A stretch of DNA of 64,000 bases from Capra hircus (GCF_001704415.2 NC_030808.1:137469089-137533088), one strand, 5' to 3'. Counted from the stretch's first letter, positions 20,831 through 32,131 are shown. Made by a program: numbers and translations. The notes: generated by a model from the sequence alone, not told the origin.

Positions 20831-22326
20831 GATAATCTCTTTCATTTATTTGTTAGGCATAAATATTTTATTTAGTTTTTTTTAATTGTATCCCTATTGG
20901 GCATATATGTTTCCAACTCCAACAATCACTCTCTTTTCAACCTATTTTAATTCACTCCCACTGTAGTTATTTTTGTTATAAACAGGGTAATTCTTAGCTA
21001 TCACAGTCATTTTTGCCATCACTCTTATTGTGGAACTTCACACTTAAAATTGTTTATATTATTGATTACTATTTATAATATTGTTCTATCCTTCTATTTA
21101 AAATGCTATTCCTAAAAAAAATTAGATGCTATTCTTGACTCATAATTGTTATCATCACCCATATTACATCATTAGGCTTTATAGTAAACCACATTACATC
21201 TCTGTACCAGCTAAAAATACTTTCTGTTTTGATAAAAGGAGGCTAGAGGGTTTTGAAGAAATAAGGGTTCATTTTTCTCATAAAAGAAGAAGTTATATGA
21301 ATTGGGTCAGTTACTCCACATCACTGTCAGAAGTTGAAGTTTTTCCACATTTTCTTTGTGCTACTCTTAGTTAAATTATTGCATTTTCTTCCCTATAGCT
21401 GTTGCTTCTTAGACACAGGTCAATTGTTGAATTGCCAAATATGATGCCAACATTCCTTACCATTCAGGAAAAATGATGGTAGGCAGAAGGCTATGCCATC
21501 CAGTTTAAAACCCTTTTCTGGTGGGCATAGTTTTGTCCCTAGAACTCTGATCTGCTTGCATATTAGGGATCACTTGATGGTAACGATGTCACTGGTTATT
21601 ACTAGATGCAAGGCAAGCTGGGAGATTAGTGGTTTACTTTGTAGCCCTAAAAGCAGAAGGCAAGGAGAGGGGTGTGGGTTTGGTGTGAAGGAAACAAAAT
21701 ACACTATCTACTGTTGATTATTAGAAAAAAGAATGCACAAACAGCATGATACAATCAACTCCTCTTTAGCCTTGAAAAAATATAGCTCTAGAATGGCTTT
21801 TAAAAAGATAGATAATGTCCTTTGCTGATGCTTGTGTACTTTATACCTGGTGCTCAGAGTTTGATTTAGCGGGTACTTGCCAGGTTGTCCCTAGCTGTTC
21901 CTTCTGATTAGTGATGTGCCACACATGGTTCATTAGACTCTGTCACCTTCTGTCACCTACCACACCGATTAACCTTTAGTAAAATTGATGATAAAACACA
22001 CACAGACATACAGTCTCTGTGAAAAGGGAGAAAGACCATCTCATAGCAATAAACAGCTCTCACAAAAAAAATGAAAGGCTTGCCTTCCATTTGGTTGTAG
22101 TTGGAGTTTTGTGTACACTAGATAAATATTATTTGCTTTTGTCTTTTATAGGTAAATATGGGAACTTGTTTGTCTGTGGAAAATGGATTATTTATTTTTT
22201 AAACTGCACTAGTGAGAAAATAAAATGAAAATACCAACCAGAAAAATCCAACAGGCTGTTTTAAAGTTTTTAAAAACTCAGTGAAATTTTTTATGGTAAG
22301 AGGCAAAATGGTTTCAATTTATAAAA
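20831..22326. other. Unclassified non-coding DNA
   Basis: No gene seen. A weak resemblance to the end of an old LTR-type repeat exists at about 21540-21710 (agaactctgatctgcttgca, then gcaaggcaagctgggagatt). Confidence in that is low. Confidence 0.4.
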
Positions 22327-22878
22327 TTCTTTTCTAGCCTTATTGAGGTATGGTTGACAAATAAAAGTTATCTATATTTATGTTGTACAAGGTAATTTTA
22401 AGGTTTGCAATATGATGATTTAATACATGTATATTGTGAAATGATCACCACAATCAAGTTAACTAACACATCTATTACCTTATGTAGACCTTAATGTGTG
22501 TGTTTAATGAGAACACTTGAAATATATTTTAAACTATGCTATCTTAGCAAATTTCAAGTATACAGTGAAGTATTATTAGCTATGATCACCATGCTGTACA
22601 TTAGATCCCCAGAAATTATTTATCTTATAGCTGAAATTTCGCACCTGGTGACCAACATGTCCATATTCCCTTATCCTCTTCTATTCTACTGGTTCTATGA
22701 GTTTGACTATTTTAGATTCTACATATAAGTGAGATCATACAGCATTTATTTTTCTATGTCTGACATTTCACTTAGCATAATATCTCCCAGGCTTATCCAT
22801 ATTGTCATCATAGCAGGATTTCCTTCTTTTCTATGACTTGATAAATCTTGTGTGTGTGAATCCACGTCTATATGTGTA

Positions 22879-23075
22879 TTGTTAGTCGCGAAGTCATGTC
22901 TGACTCTTTGTGACCCCGTGAACTGTAGCCCACCACCTCCTCTGTCCATGGAATTCTCCAGGCAAGAATACTGGAGTGCATAGCCATTCCCTTCTCCAGG
23001 GGATTTTCCCAACCCAGGGATAGAACCAAAGTCTATAAGGCAGATTCCTTATGATCTGAGCCACCACAGAAGCCC
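22879..23075 (-). mobile_element. Bov-tA SINE, antisense
   Basis: tgttagtcgcgaagtcatgt, then tctgtccatggaattctcca, then tcccttctccaggggatttt, then tgatctgagccaccacagaa reads as a reverse-complement Bov-tA inserted in the old L1. A possible AT-rich duplication (tatatgtgtat and ttatgtgtgt) flanks it. Confidence 0.92.
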
Positions 23076-23673
23076 ATTATGTGTGTGTGTGTATTCATAT
23101 ATGTGTATGGTCACATACAATTATATATTATCAATCTTCTTTATCAATTCATTCATTTATAGATGCTTAAGTTGCTTCCATATCTTGTATAGTGTAAATA
23201 ATGCTACAGTGAACATAGGAGTGCAGATATTTCTTCAAGATACTGACTTCATTTCTTCTGGATGTATACCAGAAATGGGCTTGCATGACTGTATATAGCA
23301 GTTCTATTTTTAATTTTTTGAAAAACCACCATACTGTTTTCCATAGTGGCTGTACCAATTTATGTTCCCACCAAAAGTGCATGAGGGTTCCTTTTTCTCC
23401 ACATCCTTGCCAACACTTACTATTTTCTGTGTTTTTGATAGTAGTCATTCTAACAGGTGTGAAGTGATATCTCATTGTGGATTTGGATCTCCATTTTCCT
23501 GATGATTATATTGAGAACTTTTTTATAAACCTGTTGGCAAATATATCTTTGGAAAAATATCTGTTTAGGTCCTTTGCTCATTTTTTAAAATCAGATTATT
23601 TCTTTTGTTTGCTATTGAGTTGTATGAATTCCTTAATATAAACATTTTGGATGTTAACCTCTTATCCAATATA

Positions 23674-23893
23674 TGGGGTTCCCTGGTGGCTCAGATGGTA
23701 AAGCGTCCTACAATGTGGGAGACCTGGGTTCAAACCCTGGGTCGGGAAGATCTCCTGGAGAAGGAAATGGCAACCCACTCCAGTACTCTTGCCTGGAAAA
23801 TCCCATGGATGGAGGAGCCTGGTAGGCTACCGGAGGCTACAGTCCATGTGGTCGCAGAGTTGAACACGACTGAGCTACATCACTTTCACCTTC
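23674..23893 (+). mobile_element. Bov-tA SINE with TSD
   Basis: A full-length copy: ggggttccctggtggctcag to acatcactttcacct. It is flanked by atccaatata at 23664-23673 and again at 23894-23903, a perfect 10-bp duplication of old L1 sequence. A short internal repeat, aggctac twice near 23826-23842, distinguishes it from typical copies. Confidence 0.95.
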
Positions 23894-24508
23894 ATCCAAT
23901 ATACGGTTTGCAGATATTTTATCCGATTCCATAGGTTGACTTTTCGTTTTGTTTTGCAAAGCTTTTTAGTTTTATATAGTCTCACTTGTTTATTTTTATT
24001 TATTTCTTTATTTTTTGCCTGCACTTTTCATGTCAAATCTAAAAAAAATCATTATCAAGACCAAAGTAAAGATGCTTGCCCCCTATGTTTTCTTTGAGAA
24101 GCTTTATGACTTCAAGTGTTATATTTAAGTCTTTAACCAATCCAGTCCAAGTTAATTTTTGTGTATGGTGGGAGACAAGAGTACAGTATCATTTTCTTCC
24201 ATCTGGGAATACAGTTTTGTTATCTTCACTTATTGAAGAGACTATCCTTTTTCCATTGTGTATTCTTGACATCCTTGTCAAAAAAATAGTTAACCTGATA
24301 CATGTGTTTTTGTTTTGTTTTTAAATTTGTGTTCTCTATTCTGTTCTTTGGGCTATGAATCTCTTTTTATGACAGTACCAGGATGTTTTCACTATTATAG
24401 TTTTGTATCAGAGTTTGAAGTCAGGAAGTGTAATGTCTTTAGCTTTGTTCTTCTTCCTCAAGATTACTTTAGCTATTTAGTGTCTTCTGTGGTTCCACAC
24501 AAGATTTA

Positions 24509-24532
24509 GCATGTGTGTGTGTGTGTGTGTTT
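24509..24532 (+). repeat. (TG)n microsatellite
   Basis: About ten GT units following agcat, within the old L1. A shorter TG tract lies at 23080-23092. Confidence 0.85.
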
Positions 24533-24685
24533 AGGGAAAAATGCCATTGGGATTTTGACAGGCATTACACTGAATATGTGTTGTTTTGGATGCTTTGGGC
24601 ATTTTAATGATATTAATTCTTCCAAAACATGAACATGAGATGTTTTTCTATTTATTTATATCTTCATCAATTTCTTTCTTAAATG

Positions 24686-24700
24686 TCTTATAGTGTTTTT
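24686..24700. repeat. Target-site duplication, left copy, of the 24701-39060 L1
   Basis: tcttatagtgttttt here corresponds to ttttatagttttt at about 39061-39073. The old-L1 sequence reads continuously from the left side to the right side across the pair. Confidence 0.75.
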
Positions 24701-25385
24701 GTTTGTTTTTTTTAAAATTTATTTATTTTTTAATTGAAGGATAATTGCTTTAAAGAATTTTGTTGTTTTCTGTCAAAACTCAACATGAATCAGCCATAGG
24801 TATACATATATCCCCTCCCTCTTGAACCTCCCTCCCATCTCCCTCCCCATCCCACTCCTCTAGGTTGATACAGAGCCCCTGTTTGAGTTTCCTGAGACAG
24901 AAAGCAAATTCCCATTGGCTATCTATTTAACATATGGTAATGTAAGTTTCTGTGTTACTCTCTCCATAAATCTTACCCTCTTCTCTCTCTCCATGTCCAT
25001 AAGTCTGTTGTGTGTGTCTGATTCTCCATTGCTGCCCTGCAAATAAATTCTTCAGTACCATCTTTCTAGATTCTGAATATATGTATTAGTATACAATATT
25101 AATCTTTTATTTTGTGACTTATTTCACTCTGTATAATAGACTCTAGGTTCATCCACTTCATTAGAACTGACTCAAATGTGTTCCTTTTTATGGCTTAGTA
25201 ATATTCATATGTACCACAATTTCTTTACCATTCATCTGTCAATGAGCATCTAGGTTGCTTCCATGTTCAAGCTATTGTAAATAGTGCTTCAGTGAACAGT
25301 GGGACACATGTGTCTTTTTCAATTTTGGTTTCCTCAGGGTATGTGCTGAGGAGTGGGATTGCTGGGTCATATGGTGGATTTCTTC

Positions 25386-25438
25386 CTAGTTTTTTAAAAG
25401 AATCTCCATACTGTCTTTGATAGCAGCTGTATCAATTT
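25386..25438. repeat. Long flanking duplication, left copy
   Basis: This 53-bp segment of L1 ORF2 (ctag, a T-run, then agaatctccatactgtcttt and tcaattt) recurs at 25597-25660 on the other side of a BovA SINE, with two substitutions and a longer T-run. It is far longer than a usual target-site duplication. Confidence 0.85.
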
Positions 25439-25596
25439 GATCCCTGGGTCGGGAAGATCCCCTGGAGAAGGAAATGGCAACCCACTCCAGTATTCTTGCC
25501 TGGAGAATCCTGTGGACTGAGGAGCCTGGTGGGCTACAGTCCACAGGGTCACAAAGAGTCGGACATGACTGAGCGACTTCACTTTCACTTTCATTT
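25439..25596 (+). mobile_element. 5'-truncated BovA/Bov-tA SINE between long direct repeats
   Basis: It starts mid-element at gatccctgggtcgggaagat and ends gcgacttcactttcactttc. It interrupts antisense L1 ORF2. The minus-strand frame at 25394-25828 (144 codons) stays open straight through the SINE, so the flanking L1 peptide (LSKTVWRFF) appears twice with SINE-encoded residues between. Confidence 0.93.
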
Positions 25597-25660
25597 CTAG
25601 TGTTTTTTTTTTTTTTTTAAAGAATCTCCATATTGTCTTTGATAGCTGCTGTATCAATTT
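25597..25660. repeat. Long flanking duplication, right copy
   Basis: Partner of 25386-25438, expanded by a T-run of about 16. L1 ORF2 continues normally from acattcccacc. Confidence 0.85.
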
Positions 25661-26439
25661 ACATTCCCACCGACAGTGTAAGAGTGTTCCCTTTTCTCCA
25701 CACCCTCTCCACCATTTACTGTTTGTAGACTTTTTGATGATGGCCATTCTGACCGGTGTGAGGTGATATCTCAGTGTAGTTTTGATTTGCATTTCTCTAA
25801 TAATGAGTGATGCTGAGCATCTTTTCATGTGTTATCTATCTCTATGTTTTCTTTGGAGAAATGTCTAGTTAGATCTTTTCCCACTTTTTGATTGGGTTCT
25901 TTGTTTTTCTGGTATTGACTGGTATGAGCTGCTTGTATATTTTAGAAATTAATCCTTTGTCCATTATTTCATTTGCTATTATTTTCTCCCATTGAGGGTT
26001 GTCTTTTCACCTTGTTTGTAGTTTCCTTTGCTGTGCAAAAGCTTTAAAGTTTAATCAGGTCCCACTTGTTTACTTTTGTTTTTAGTGCCATTACTCTAGG
26101 AGGTGGGTCATAGAGGATCTTGCTTTGATTTATGTCATTGAGTGTTCTATGTTTTTCTCTAAGAGTTTTATAGTTTCTGGTCTTACGTTTAGATCTTTAG
26201 TCCATTTTGAGTTTATCTTTGTGTATGATGTTAGAAAGTGTTCTAATTTCATTCTTTTACTTGTAGCTGTCCAGTTTTCCCAGTAGTACTTAATGAAGAG
26301 ATTGTCTTTGCCCCATTGTATATTCTTGCCTCCTTTGTCAAAAATAAGGTACCCATAGGTGCATGGGTTTATTTCTGGGCTTTCTATCTTGTTTTAGTGA
26401 TCTATATTTCTGTTCTTGGCCAATACCATACTGTCTTGA

Positions 26440-26711
26440 CAGAGAAGGCAATGGCAACCCACTCCAGCACTCTTGCCTGGAAAATCTCATGGGTGGAAGA
26501 GCCTGGTAGGCTGCAGTCCATGGGGTCTTGAAGAGTCGGACATGACTGAGTGACTTCACTTTCACTTTTCACTTTCATGAATTGGAGAAGGAAATGGCAA
26601 CCCACTCCAGTGTTCTTGCCTGGAGAATCCCAGGGACAGGGGAGCCTGGTGGGCTGCCATCTATGGGGTTGCACAGAGTCGGACACGACTGAAGTGAATT
26701 AGCAGCAGCAG
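26440..26711 (+). mobile_element. Bov-A2 dimeric SINE with perfect 13-bp TSD
   Basis: Two BovA monomers are joined: the first ends with cactttcacttttcacttt, and the second starts ggagaaggaaatggcaaccc and ends ttagcagcagcagc-like. catactgtcttga occurs at 26427-26439 and 26712-26724. L1 ORF2 is continuous if the SINE is removed. This is a young insertion. Confidence 0.96.
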
Positions 26712-28067
26712 CATACTGTCTTGATTACTGTAGCTTTGTAGTATAGTCTGAAGTTAGGAAGGTTGATTCCTCCAGCTCCATTCTTCTTTCTCAAGAGTAC
26801 TTTGACTATTCGGGGTCTTTTGTGTTTCTGTATGAATTGTGAAATTGTTTGTTCTAGTTCTGTGAAAAATTCCAGTGGTAATTTGATAGGGATCACATTG
26901 AATCTGTATATTGCATTTGATAGTATAGTCATTTTCACAATATTGATCCTTCCTACACAGGAACATGGAATATCTCTACATCTGTTTATGTCCTCTTTGA
27001 TTTCTTTCATCAGTGTCATAATTTTCTGTATACCATTCTTTTGTCTCCTTAGGTAAGTTTATTCCTAAATATTTTCTTCTTTTTGTTGCAATGGTGAATG
27101 GGATTTTTTCATTGTTAGTATATAGGAATGCAAGTGATTTCTGTATAGGGATTTTGTATCCTGTGACTTTGCTAAATTTACTGATTAGCTCTAGTAATTT
27201 TTTGCTACTATCTTTAGGGTTGTCTATGAATAGTATCATGTCATCTGCAAACAGTGACAGCTTTACTACTTCTTTTCCAATCTTTTTTCCTTTTGTTTCT
27301 TTTGCTTCTCTGATTGCTGTTGCTAGGACTTCCAAAACTATGTTGAATAATAGTAAAGTGGACTCCCTTATCTTGTTTATAATCATAGGGGGAATGCTTT
27401 TGTTTTTTCACCATTGAGAATGTCTGCTGTAAGCTTATTATATATGGTCCTTACTATGATGAGGTAAGTTCGTTTTACACACATTTTTTTGAAGAGTTTT
27501 AATCATAAATGGGTACTGAATTTTTTCAAAGGCTTTTTCTGCATCTATTGTGATTATCATATGGTTTTTATCCTTCAATTTGTTAATATGGTGTATTCAC
27601 ATTGATTGACTTCCGTATATTGAAGAATTCTTGCATCCTTGGAATAAACACAACTTGATCATGGTGTATGAGGTTTTAATGTATTGTTGAATTCTGTTTG
27701 CTAAAATTTTGTTGAGGATATTTGCATCTATGTTCATCAGTGATATTGCTCTGTAGTTTTCTTTTTTTGTGTGTGTTGTGTTTCATTTTGGTATCAGGGT
27801 GATGGTAGCCTTGTAGGAGTTTGGAAGTGTTCCTTCCTCTGTAATTTTCTGAAAGAGCTTTGGAAGGGTAGGCATTAGCTCTTGTCTGAATGTTTGATAG
27901 AATTCTCCAGTGAAGCCATCTGGTCCTGGACTTTGGTTTTCTAGGAAATTTTTGATCACCTCTTCGATTTCCATGCATGTAATTGAATTGTTTATAATTT
28001 CTATTTCATCCTGATTCAGTCTTGAAAGATTGAACTTCTCTAACATTCTGTCCATTTCTTCCAAGTT

Positions 28068-28080
28068 ATCCATTTTATTG
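28068..28080. repeat. Target-site duplication, left copy, of the inverted BovB
   Basis: atccattttattg here and at 28736-28748 is a perfect 13-bp pair in L1 ORF2 sequence. Confidence 0.92.
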
Positions 28081-28735
28081 ACTAGACAGACCTTTGTTGG
28101 CAAAGTAATATCTCTGCTTTCCAATATTGCCATCTAGGTTGGTCATAACTTTCCTTCCAAGGAGTCAGCATCTTTTAATTTCATGGCTGAAATCACCATC
28201 TTCAATGATTTTGAAGCCCCTCAAAATAAAGTCTGACACTGTTTCCACTGTTTCCCCATCTATTCCCTTGAAGTGATGGGACCAGATGCAAGGCTATGGT
28301 TTCTCCAGTGGCCATGTATGGATGTGAGAGTTGGACTGTGAAGAAAGCTGAGGCCAAAGAATTGATGCTTTTGAACTGTGGTATTGGAGAAGACTCTTGA
28401 GAGTCCCTTGGACTGCAAGGAGATCCAACCAGTCCATCCTAAGGGAGATCAGTCCTGGGTGTTCATTGGAAGGACTAATGCTGAAGCTGAATCTCCAGTA
28501 CTTTGGCCACCTCATGCGAAGAGTTGACTCATTGGAAAAGACTTTGATGCTGGGAGAGATTGGGGGCAGGAGGAGAAGGGGACGACAGAGGATGAGATGG
28601 CTGGATGGCATCACTGACTCGATGAACATGAGTTTGAGTGAACTCTGGGAGTTGGTGATGGACAGGGAGGCCTGGCGTGCTGTGATTCATGGGGTCGCAA
28701 AGAATGGGACACGACTGAGCAACTGAACTGAACTG
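28081..28735 (+). mobile_element. BovB with 5' inversion (twin-priming structure)
   Basis: 28290-28735 is forward BovB 3' end (aaggctatggtttctccagt to gaactgaactg). 28081-28289 is the directly preceding BovB segment in reverse orientation (minus-strand end ...gtctgtctagtc). In a normal copy gtctagtc is immediately followed by aaggctatgg, so the inversion breakpoint loses and gains no bases. The whole unit is flanked by a perfect 13-bp duplication. It is one insertion, not two. Confidence 0.94.
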
Positions 28736-28748
28736 ATCCATTTTATTG
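28736..28748. repeat. Target-site duplication, right copy, of the inverted BovB
   Basis: atccattttattg, the partner of 28068-28080. Confidence 0.92.
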
Positions 28749-29898
28749 CTATATAGTAGTTCCTAGTGGTCTCTTATACTCCTTTGCATTTCTGCATTGT
28801 CTGAAAAACCTCTCCTTTTTCGTTTCTAATTTTATTGATTTAATTCTTCTCTTTTTTTCCCTTGATGAGTCTGGTTAAAGGTTTGTCAATTTTGTTCTTC
28901 TTCTCAAAGAATCAGCTTTTAGTTTTATTAATTTTTACTATTCTTTTTTTAAATTTATTTCTGCTCTGATCTTTATGATGTCTTTCCTTCTGCTAATTTT
29001 GGGGGTATTTTGTTCTTCTTTTTCTAGTTGTTTTAGGTATAAAGTTAGATTACTATTCAATGTTTTTCTTGTTCCTTGAGGTTGGATTGTATTGCTATAA
29101 ACTTCCCTCTTAGAACTGCTTTTGGTGCATCCCATAGGTTTTGAATTGTCGTGTTTTCATTGTGATTTGTTTCTAGGAATTTTTTTATTTCCTTTCAGTA
29201 ACCTGTTCATTGTTTAGAACTGTATTGTTTTATCTCCATGTGTTTGTGTTTTTTTACAGTTTTTTTTTTCTTGTGGTTGATATCTAGTCTCATACCATCA
29301 TGATCAGAAAAGATGCTTGATACAAGTTCAGTTTTCTTAAACTGAGGTTTGATTTGTGACCCGAGATATGGTCAACACTGGAGAATGTTCTTTGTGTACT
29401 TGAGAAGAAGGTGTGTTCTTCTGCATTTGGATGAAATCTCCTGAAGATATCAATGAGATCCATCTCATCTAATGTATCATTTATGACTTGTGTTTCCATA
29501 TTGATTTCTGTTTTGATGATCTGTCCACTGGTGTAAATGGGGTGTTAAAGTCTCCTATTATTATTGTGTTACTGTCAATTTCTCCTTTCATGTCTGTTGA
29601 TATTTGTCTGATATATTGAGTTTCTCCTATGTTGGTTGCATAGATATTTACAATTATTATGTCTTCCTCTTGGATTAATCCTTGGTCATTATGTTCTGTC
29701 CTTCCTTATCTCTTGTAATATTCTTTACTTTAAGGTCTATTTTGTTTGATATGAGGATTGCTACTCCAGCTTTCTTTTGATTTTCATTTGCATGGAATAT
29801 AATCTTCCATCCTCTCACTTTCAATCTATATGTGTCTTTAGGTCGGAAATGCATTTCTTGTAGACCACATATATAAAGGATAAAAAAATTTTGTTCAT

Positions 29899-30159
29899 TT
29901 AGCCAGTCTGTTGTTCAGCTGGAGCATTTAATCCATTTACATTTAAAGTAATTAGTGATATATATGTTCCTATTGCTATTTTCTTAATTGTTTTGGATTT
30001 GTTTTTGTAGATCTTTTTCTTCTCTTGTATTTCCTGACTAAGTCCCTTTAACATTTGTTTTAAAGCTGGTTTGGTGGTACTGAATTCTTTTAACTTTTGC
30101 TTGTCTGAAAAACTTTTTATTTCACTTTCAATTTTGAATGAGATCCTTGCTGGGTACAA
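29899..30159 (-). pseudogene. Read-through frame joining L1 ORF1 end to ORF2 start
   Basis: One 86-codon frame holds the ORF1 C-terminus (ARISFKIESEIKSFS, then TTKPALKQMLKGL) and continues without a stop into the ORF2 N-terminus (GTYISLITLNVNGLNAP). In typical L1s a stop separates ORF1 from ORF2. Loss of that stop by mutation is the simplest cause, since the element is already dead. Confidence 0.75.
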
Positions 30160-30828
30160 TAATCTTGGTTATGAATTTTTTTCTTTTCAGTCCTTTAAAT
30201 ATATCTTGCCATTCCCTTCTGGTCTCAAGAGGTTCTGCTGAAAGATCAGCTGTTAAACATATGGAGTTTCCCTTGTATGTTACTTGTTGCTTCTCCCTTG
30301 CTGCTTTTAATATTCTTTCTTTGTGTTCAGACTTTCTTAGTTTGATTACTATGTGTCTTGGCGTGTTTCTCTTTGGGTTTTTCCTATACAGGACTCTTTG
30401 CACCTGTTGGATTTGATTGACTATTTCCTTTTCCATGTTGGGGAATTTTCAACTATAATCTCTTCAAAGATTTTCTAATATGCCTTTTTTTTTCCTTTTC
30501 TTCTGCTGGGACCCCTATTATTCAATTGTTGGTGCGTTTGTTAATGTCCCAGAGGTCTCTGAGACTATCCTCAGTTCTTTTCATTCTTTTTACTTTATTA
30601 TGCTCTTCAGAAGTTATTTCCATCATTTTATCTTACAGATCACTGGTCCATTCTTCTATTTCAGATATCCTGCTATTGATTGCTTCTAGACTGTTTTTCA
30701 TTTCAGCAATTGTATTGTTTGTCTCTGTATATTTCTTCTTTAATTCTTCTAAGTCTTTGTTAATTGATTCTTGCATTTTCTTCATTCTGTTTTCAAGGGT
30801 TTTGATCATCTTTACTATCACTATTCTG
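30128..30828 (-). pseudogene. L1 ORF1 remnant
   Basis: The coiled coil is visible in the minus frame crossing 30640-30828 (MKKMQESINKDLEELKKKY, then EIEEWTSDL). The RNA-recognition segment is at 30128-30436 (RKNPKRNTPRHIVIKL, then TYKGNSICLTADLSAE). It is frameshifted, and its N-terminal part is separated by the solo LTR at 30829. Confidence 0.82.
30823..30828. repeat. 6-bp TSD, left copy, of solo LTR 1
   Basis: attctg at 30823-30828 and 32126-32131. Confidence 0.92.
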
Positions 30829-32125
30829 TGCCGGGGTCCAGCCCCTGCAGGATCTAGGGGAACCTGAAGGAAAAACAGTGTCGGCGATTGATTTAGAGAG
30901 AGATAAGGAAAGAATGTTGAAGATAAGAAAATAGAGGAGAGAAAGAGGCTGATATTCCTTGGTTTACATAGAAAGCCAATAACACTTCGAGACAAGAAGT
31001 TTGCCCTGTTCACGGAGGCCACAGGTGTCTTCCCGGTCTCCCGAGGGAGTAAAGACGCAGAACGTCTTCCTGTTCAGGTCTTAGAAACCCGGGCAGAAAA
31101 GTGAACGCAGAGAGCCTCTGTGTTCCAAGGGATCAGCCTGAAAAAGAAAGTAAGAGAGAAAAAAAGAAAAACACGGGGTGACCAAGCTTCTTCAAGCGAG
31201 GCCCAATAGCTTTATTTTTAAAGGTACTTTTATACCTTGTCTTATACATAGAGGGAAATGAAACATGCAAAATCATACAGAGTCAGCCCAAACATTACAT
31301 CTGTTTTGTCTTTATTGAAACCAGGATTTTTTCTGCAAACGTTTCCCATAAACAGTATTGTGTACATTATCTTCTGGCCTTGGAGGCCTGTGAACATTTT
31401 ATGACCCTCTTTTGATAAAGGCTTCTCAACCAGAATACTTATTTTCTCTTGAAATGTTTTTTCTTATATTTCTAATCTATGTCAGCCTCAGAAAGTATTA
31501 AACAAGTTACATTTCTCACGGAGCAAAGGTGCAGTGAGTTACAAGAAAGAACCAATTAGCTCAAAAGTCTGATGTGGTTAATTTCAAGGCTACACTTGTT
31601 TTTCTTACTTTTCAACTATGTTAACTAATGCACTCCCAGGTGCACAGTGGATAAGAGATATGGGAACTTAGCAACAAGCATTAGCCCAATAATGAAATCC
31701 TACATTAGCACTACTCTAATAACTTTTAACTCTTTGAAAGGCTCTATGTTTTAGGCTTTCTGTGCCTCTCACAGTTGGGAGGCTGTAAATAATTATATGC
31801 ATAGCTGCAAGAGTCTGGATATACCTGCCAAGCAAGCTATGATGCTAACAGAGGGGTTTTGATTGGAAATATTCCTCTCATGTCCAGGAGACTTATTAGC
31901 TATAGCGCTAAGTTAATTTTCTCCAGAGAAAGGTGGTCAGGAATAGCCCTCTAATAATGTCAGAGGAGTTGGTGAAAGTCATGAACAAGTAAAACAGGCA
32001 GATTCTGGTTTTGGGGTAGATGCTCCAGAAAGTCTAGGGAGGCCGTTGAGTCCTGAAGCCTTGCTTAACAGTTCTCTTCTACATGACCTTGTCATGGGTG
32101 GGATCTCCCGGGGTGGCTCCCGGCA
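30829..32125 (-). mobile_element. Solo LTR 1 of an endogenous retrovirus (class II-like)
   Basis: The 1,297-bp unit starts tgccggggtccagcc and ends ggtggctcccggca, so both strands carry the TG...CA ends. It is bracketed by a 6-bp duplication, attctg. The minus strand carries TATAAAA followed about 12 bases on by AATAAA, giving the transcriptional orientation. There is no internal gag, pol or env, so it is a recombination-derived solo LTR. A 6-bp duplication fits ERVK-type elements. It lies near the start of L1 ORF1. Confidence 0.93.
31211..31234 (-). promoter_or_regulatory. LTR 1 TATA box and polyadenylation signal
   Basis: On the plus strand tttatt (31211-31216) and ttttata (31228-31234) are the complements of AATAAA and TATAAAA. 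The close order of TATA then AATAAA is typical of a retroviral LTR around the U3/R border. Present activity is unknown. Confidence 0.6.
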
Positions 32126-32131
32126 ATTCTG
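32126..32131. repeat. 6-bp TSD, right copy, of solo LTR 1
   Basis: attctg, the partner of 30823-30828; L1 sequence resumes here. Confidence 0.92.

Larger units (their letters stand above)
22327..24685 (-). mobile_element. Old L1 3' UTR and ORF2 end, antisense
   Basis: The 3' end lies near 22327 (attgaggtatggttgacaaa). The copy runs upstream into ORF2. A 102-codon minus frame at 23167-23475 shows the ORF2 C-terminus (RYHFTPVRM, then [25 protein letters not shown]). Two SINEs (22879-23075 and 23674-23893) interrupt it. It breaks at 24685 where the younger L1 begins, and resumes at about 39074. Confidence 0.85.
25120..29990 (-). pseudogene. L1 ORF2 remnant (endonuclease and reverse transcriptase)
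   Basis: ORF2 would nick DNA and reverse-transcribe L1 RNA. Pieces can be followed on the minus strand. The endonuclease N-terminus is at about 29990-29900 (ISLITLNVNGLNAP). An endonuclease segment with VDHISGHKS is at 29290-29499. The RT fingers are at 27783-28133 (NQSPGPDGFTGEFYQTF, then ATITLIPK). The RT catalytic box FADD is within 26976-27386 ([12 protein letters not shown]). The thumb is at 26699-27019 and the Cys-rich C-terminus at 25394-25828 ([14 protein letters not shown]). Stops, frameshifts and three insertions break it. Confidence 0.85.

Noticed and set aside
28081..28735. Two separate BovB insertions side by side
   Set aside because: One perfect duplication brackets both parts and the inner breakpoints are adjacent in the element, which favours one inverted insertion.
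30633..31022. 129-codon frame as a fusion protein of retroviral and cellular origin
   Set aside because: It is L1 ORF1 coiled coil extended by chance into the solo LTR; the LTR part is non-coding.
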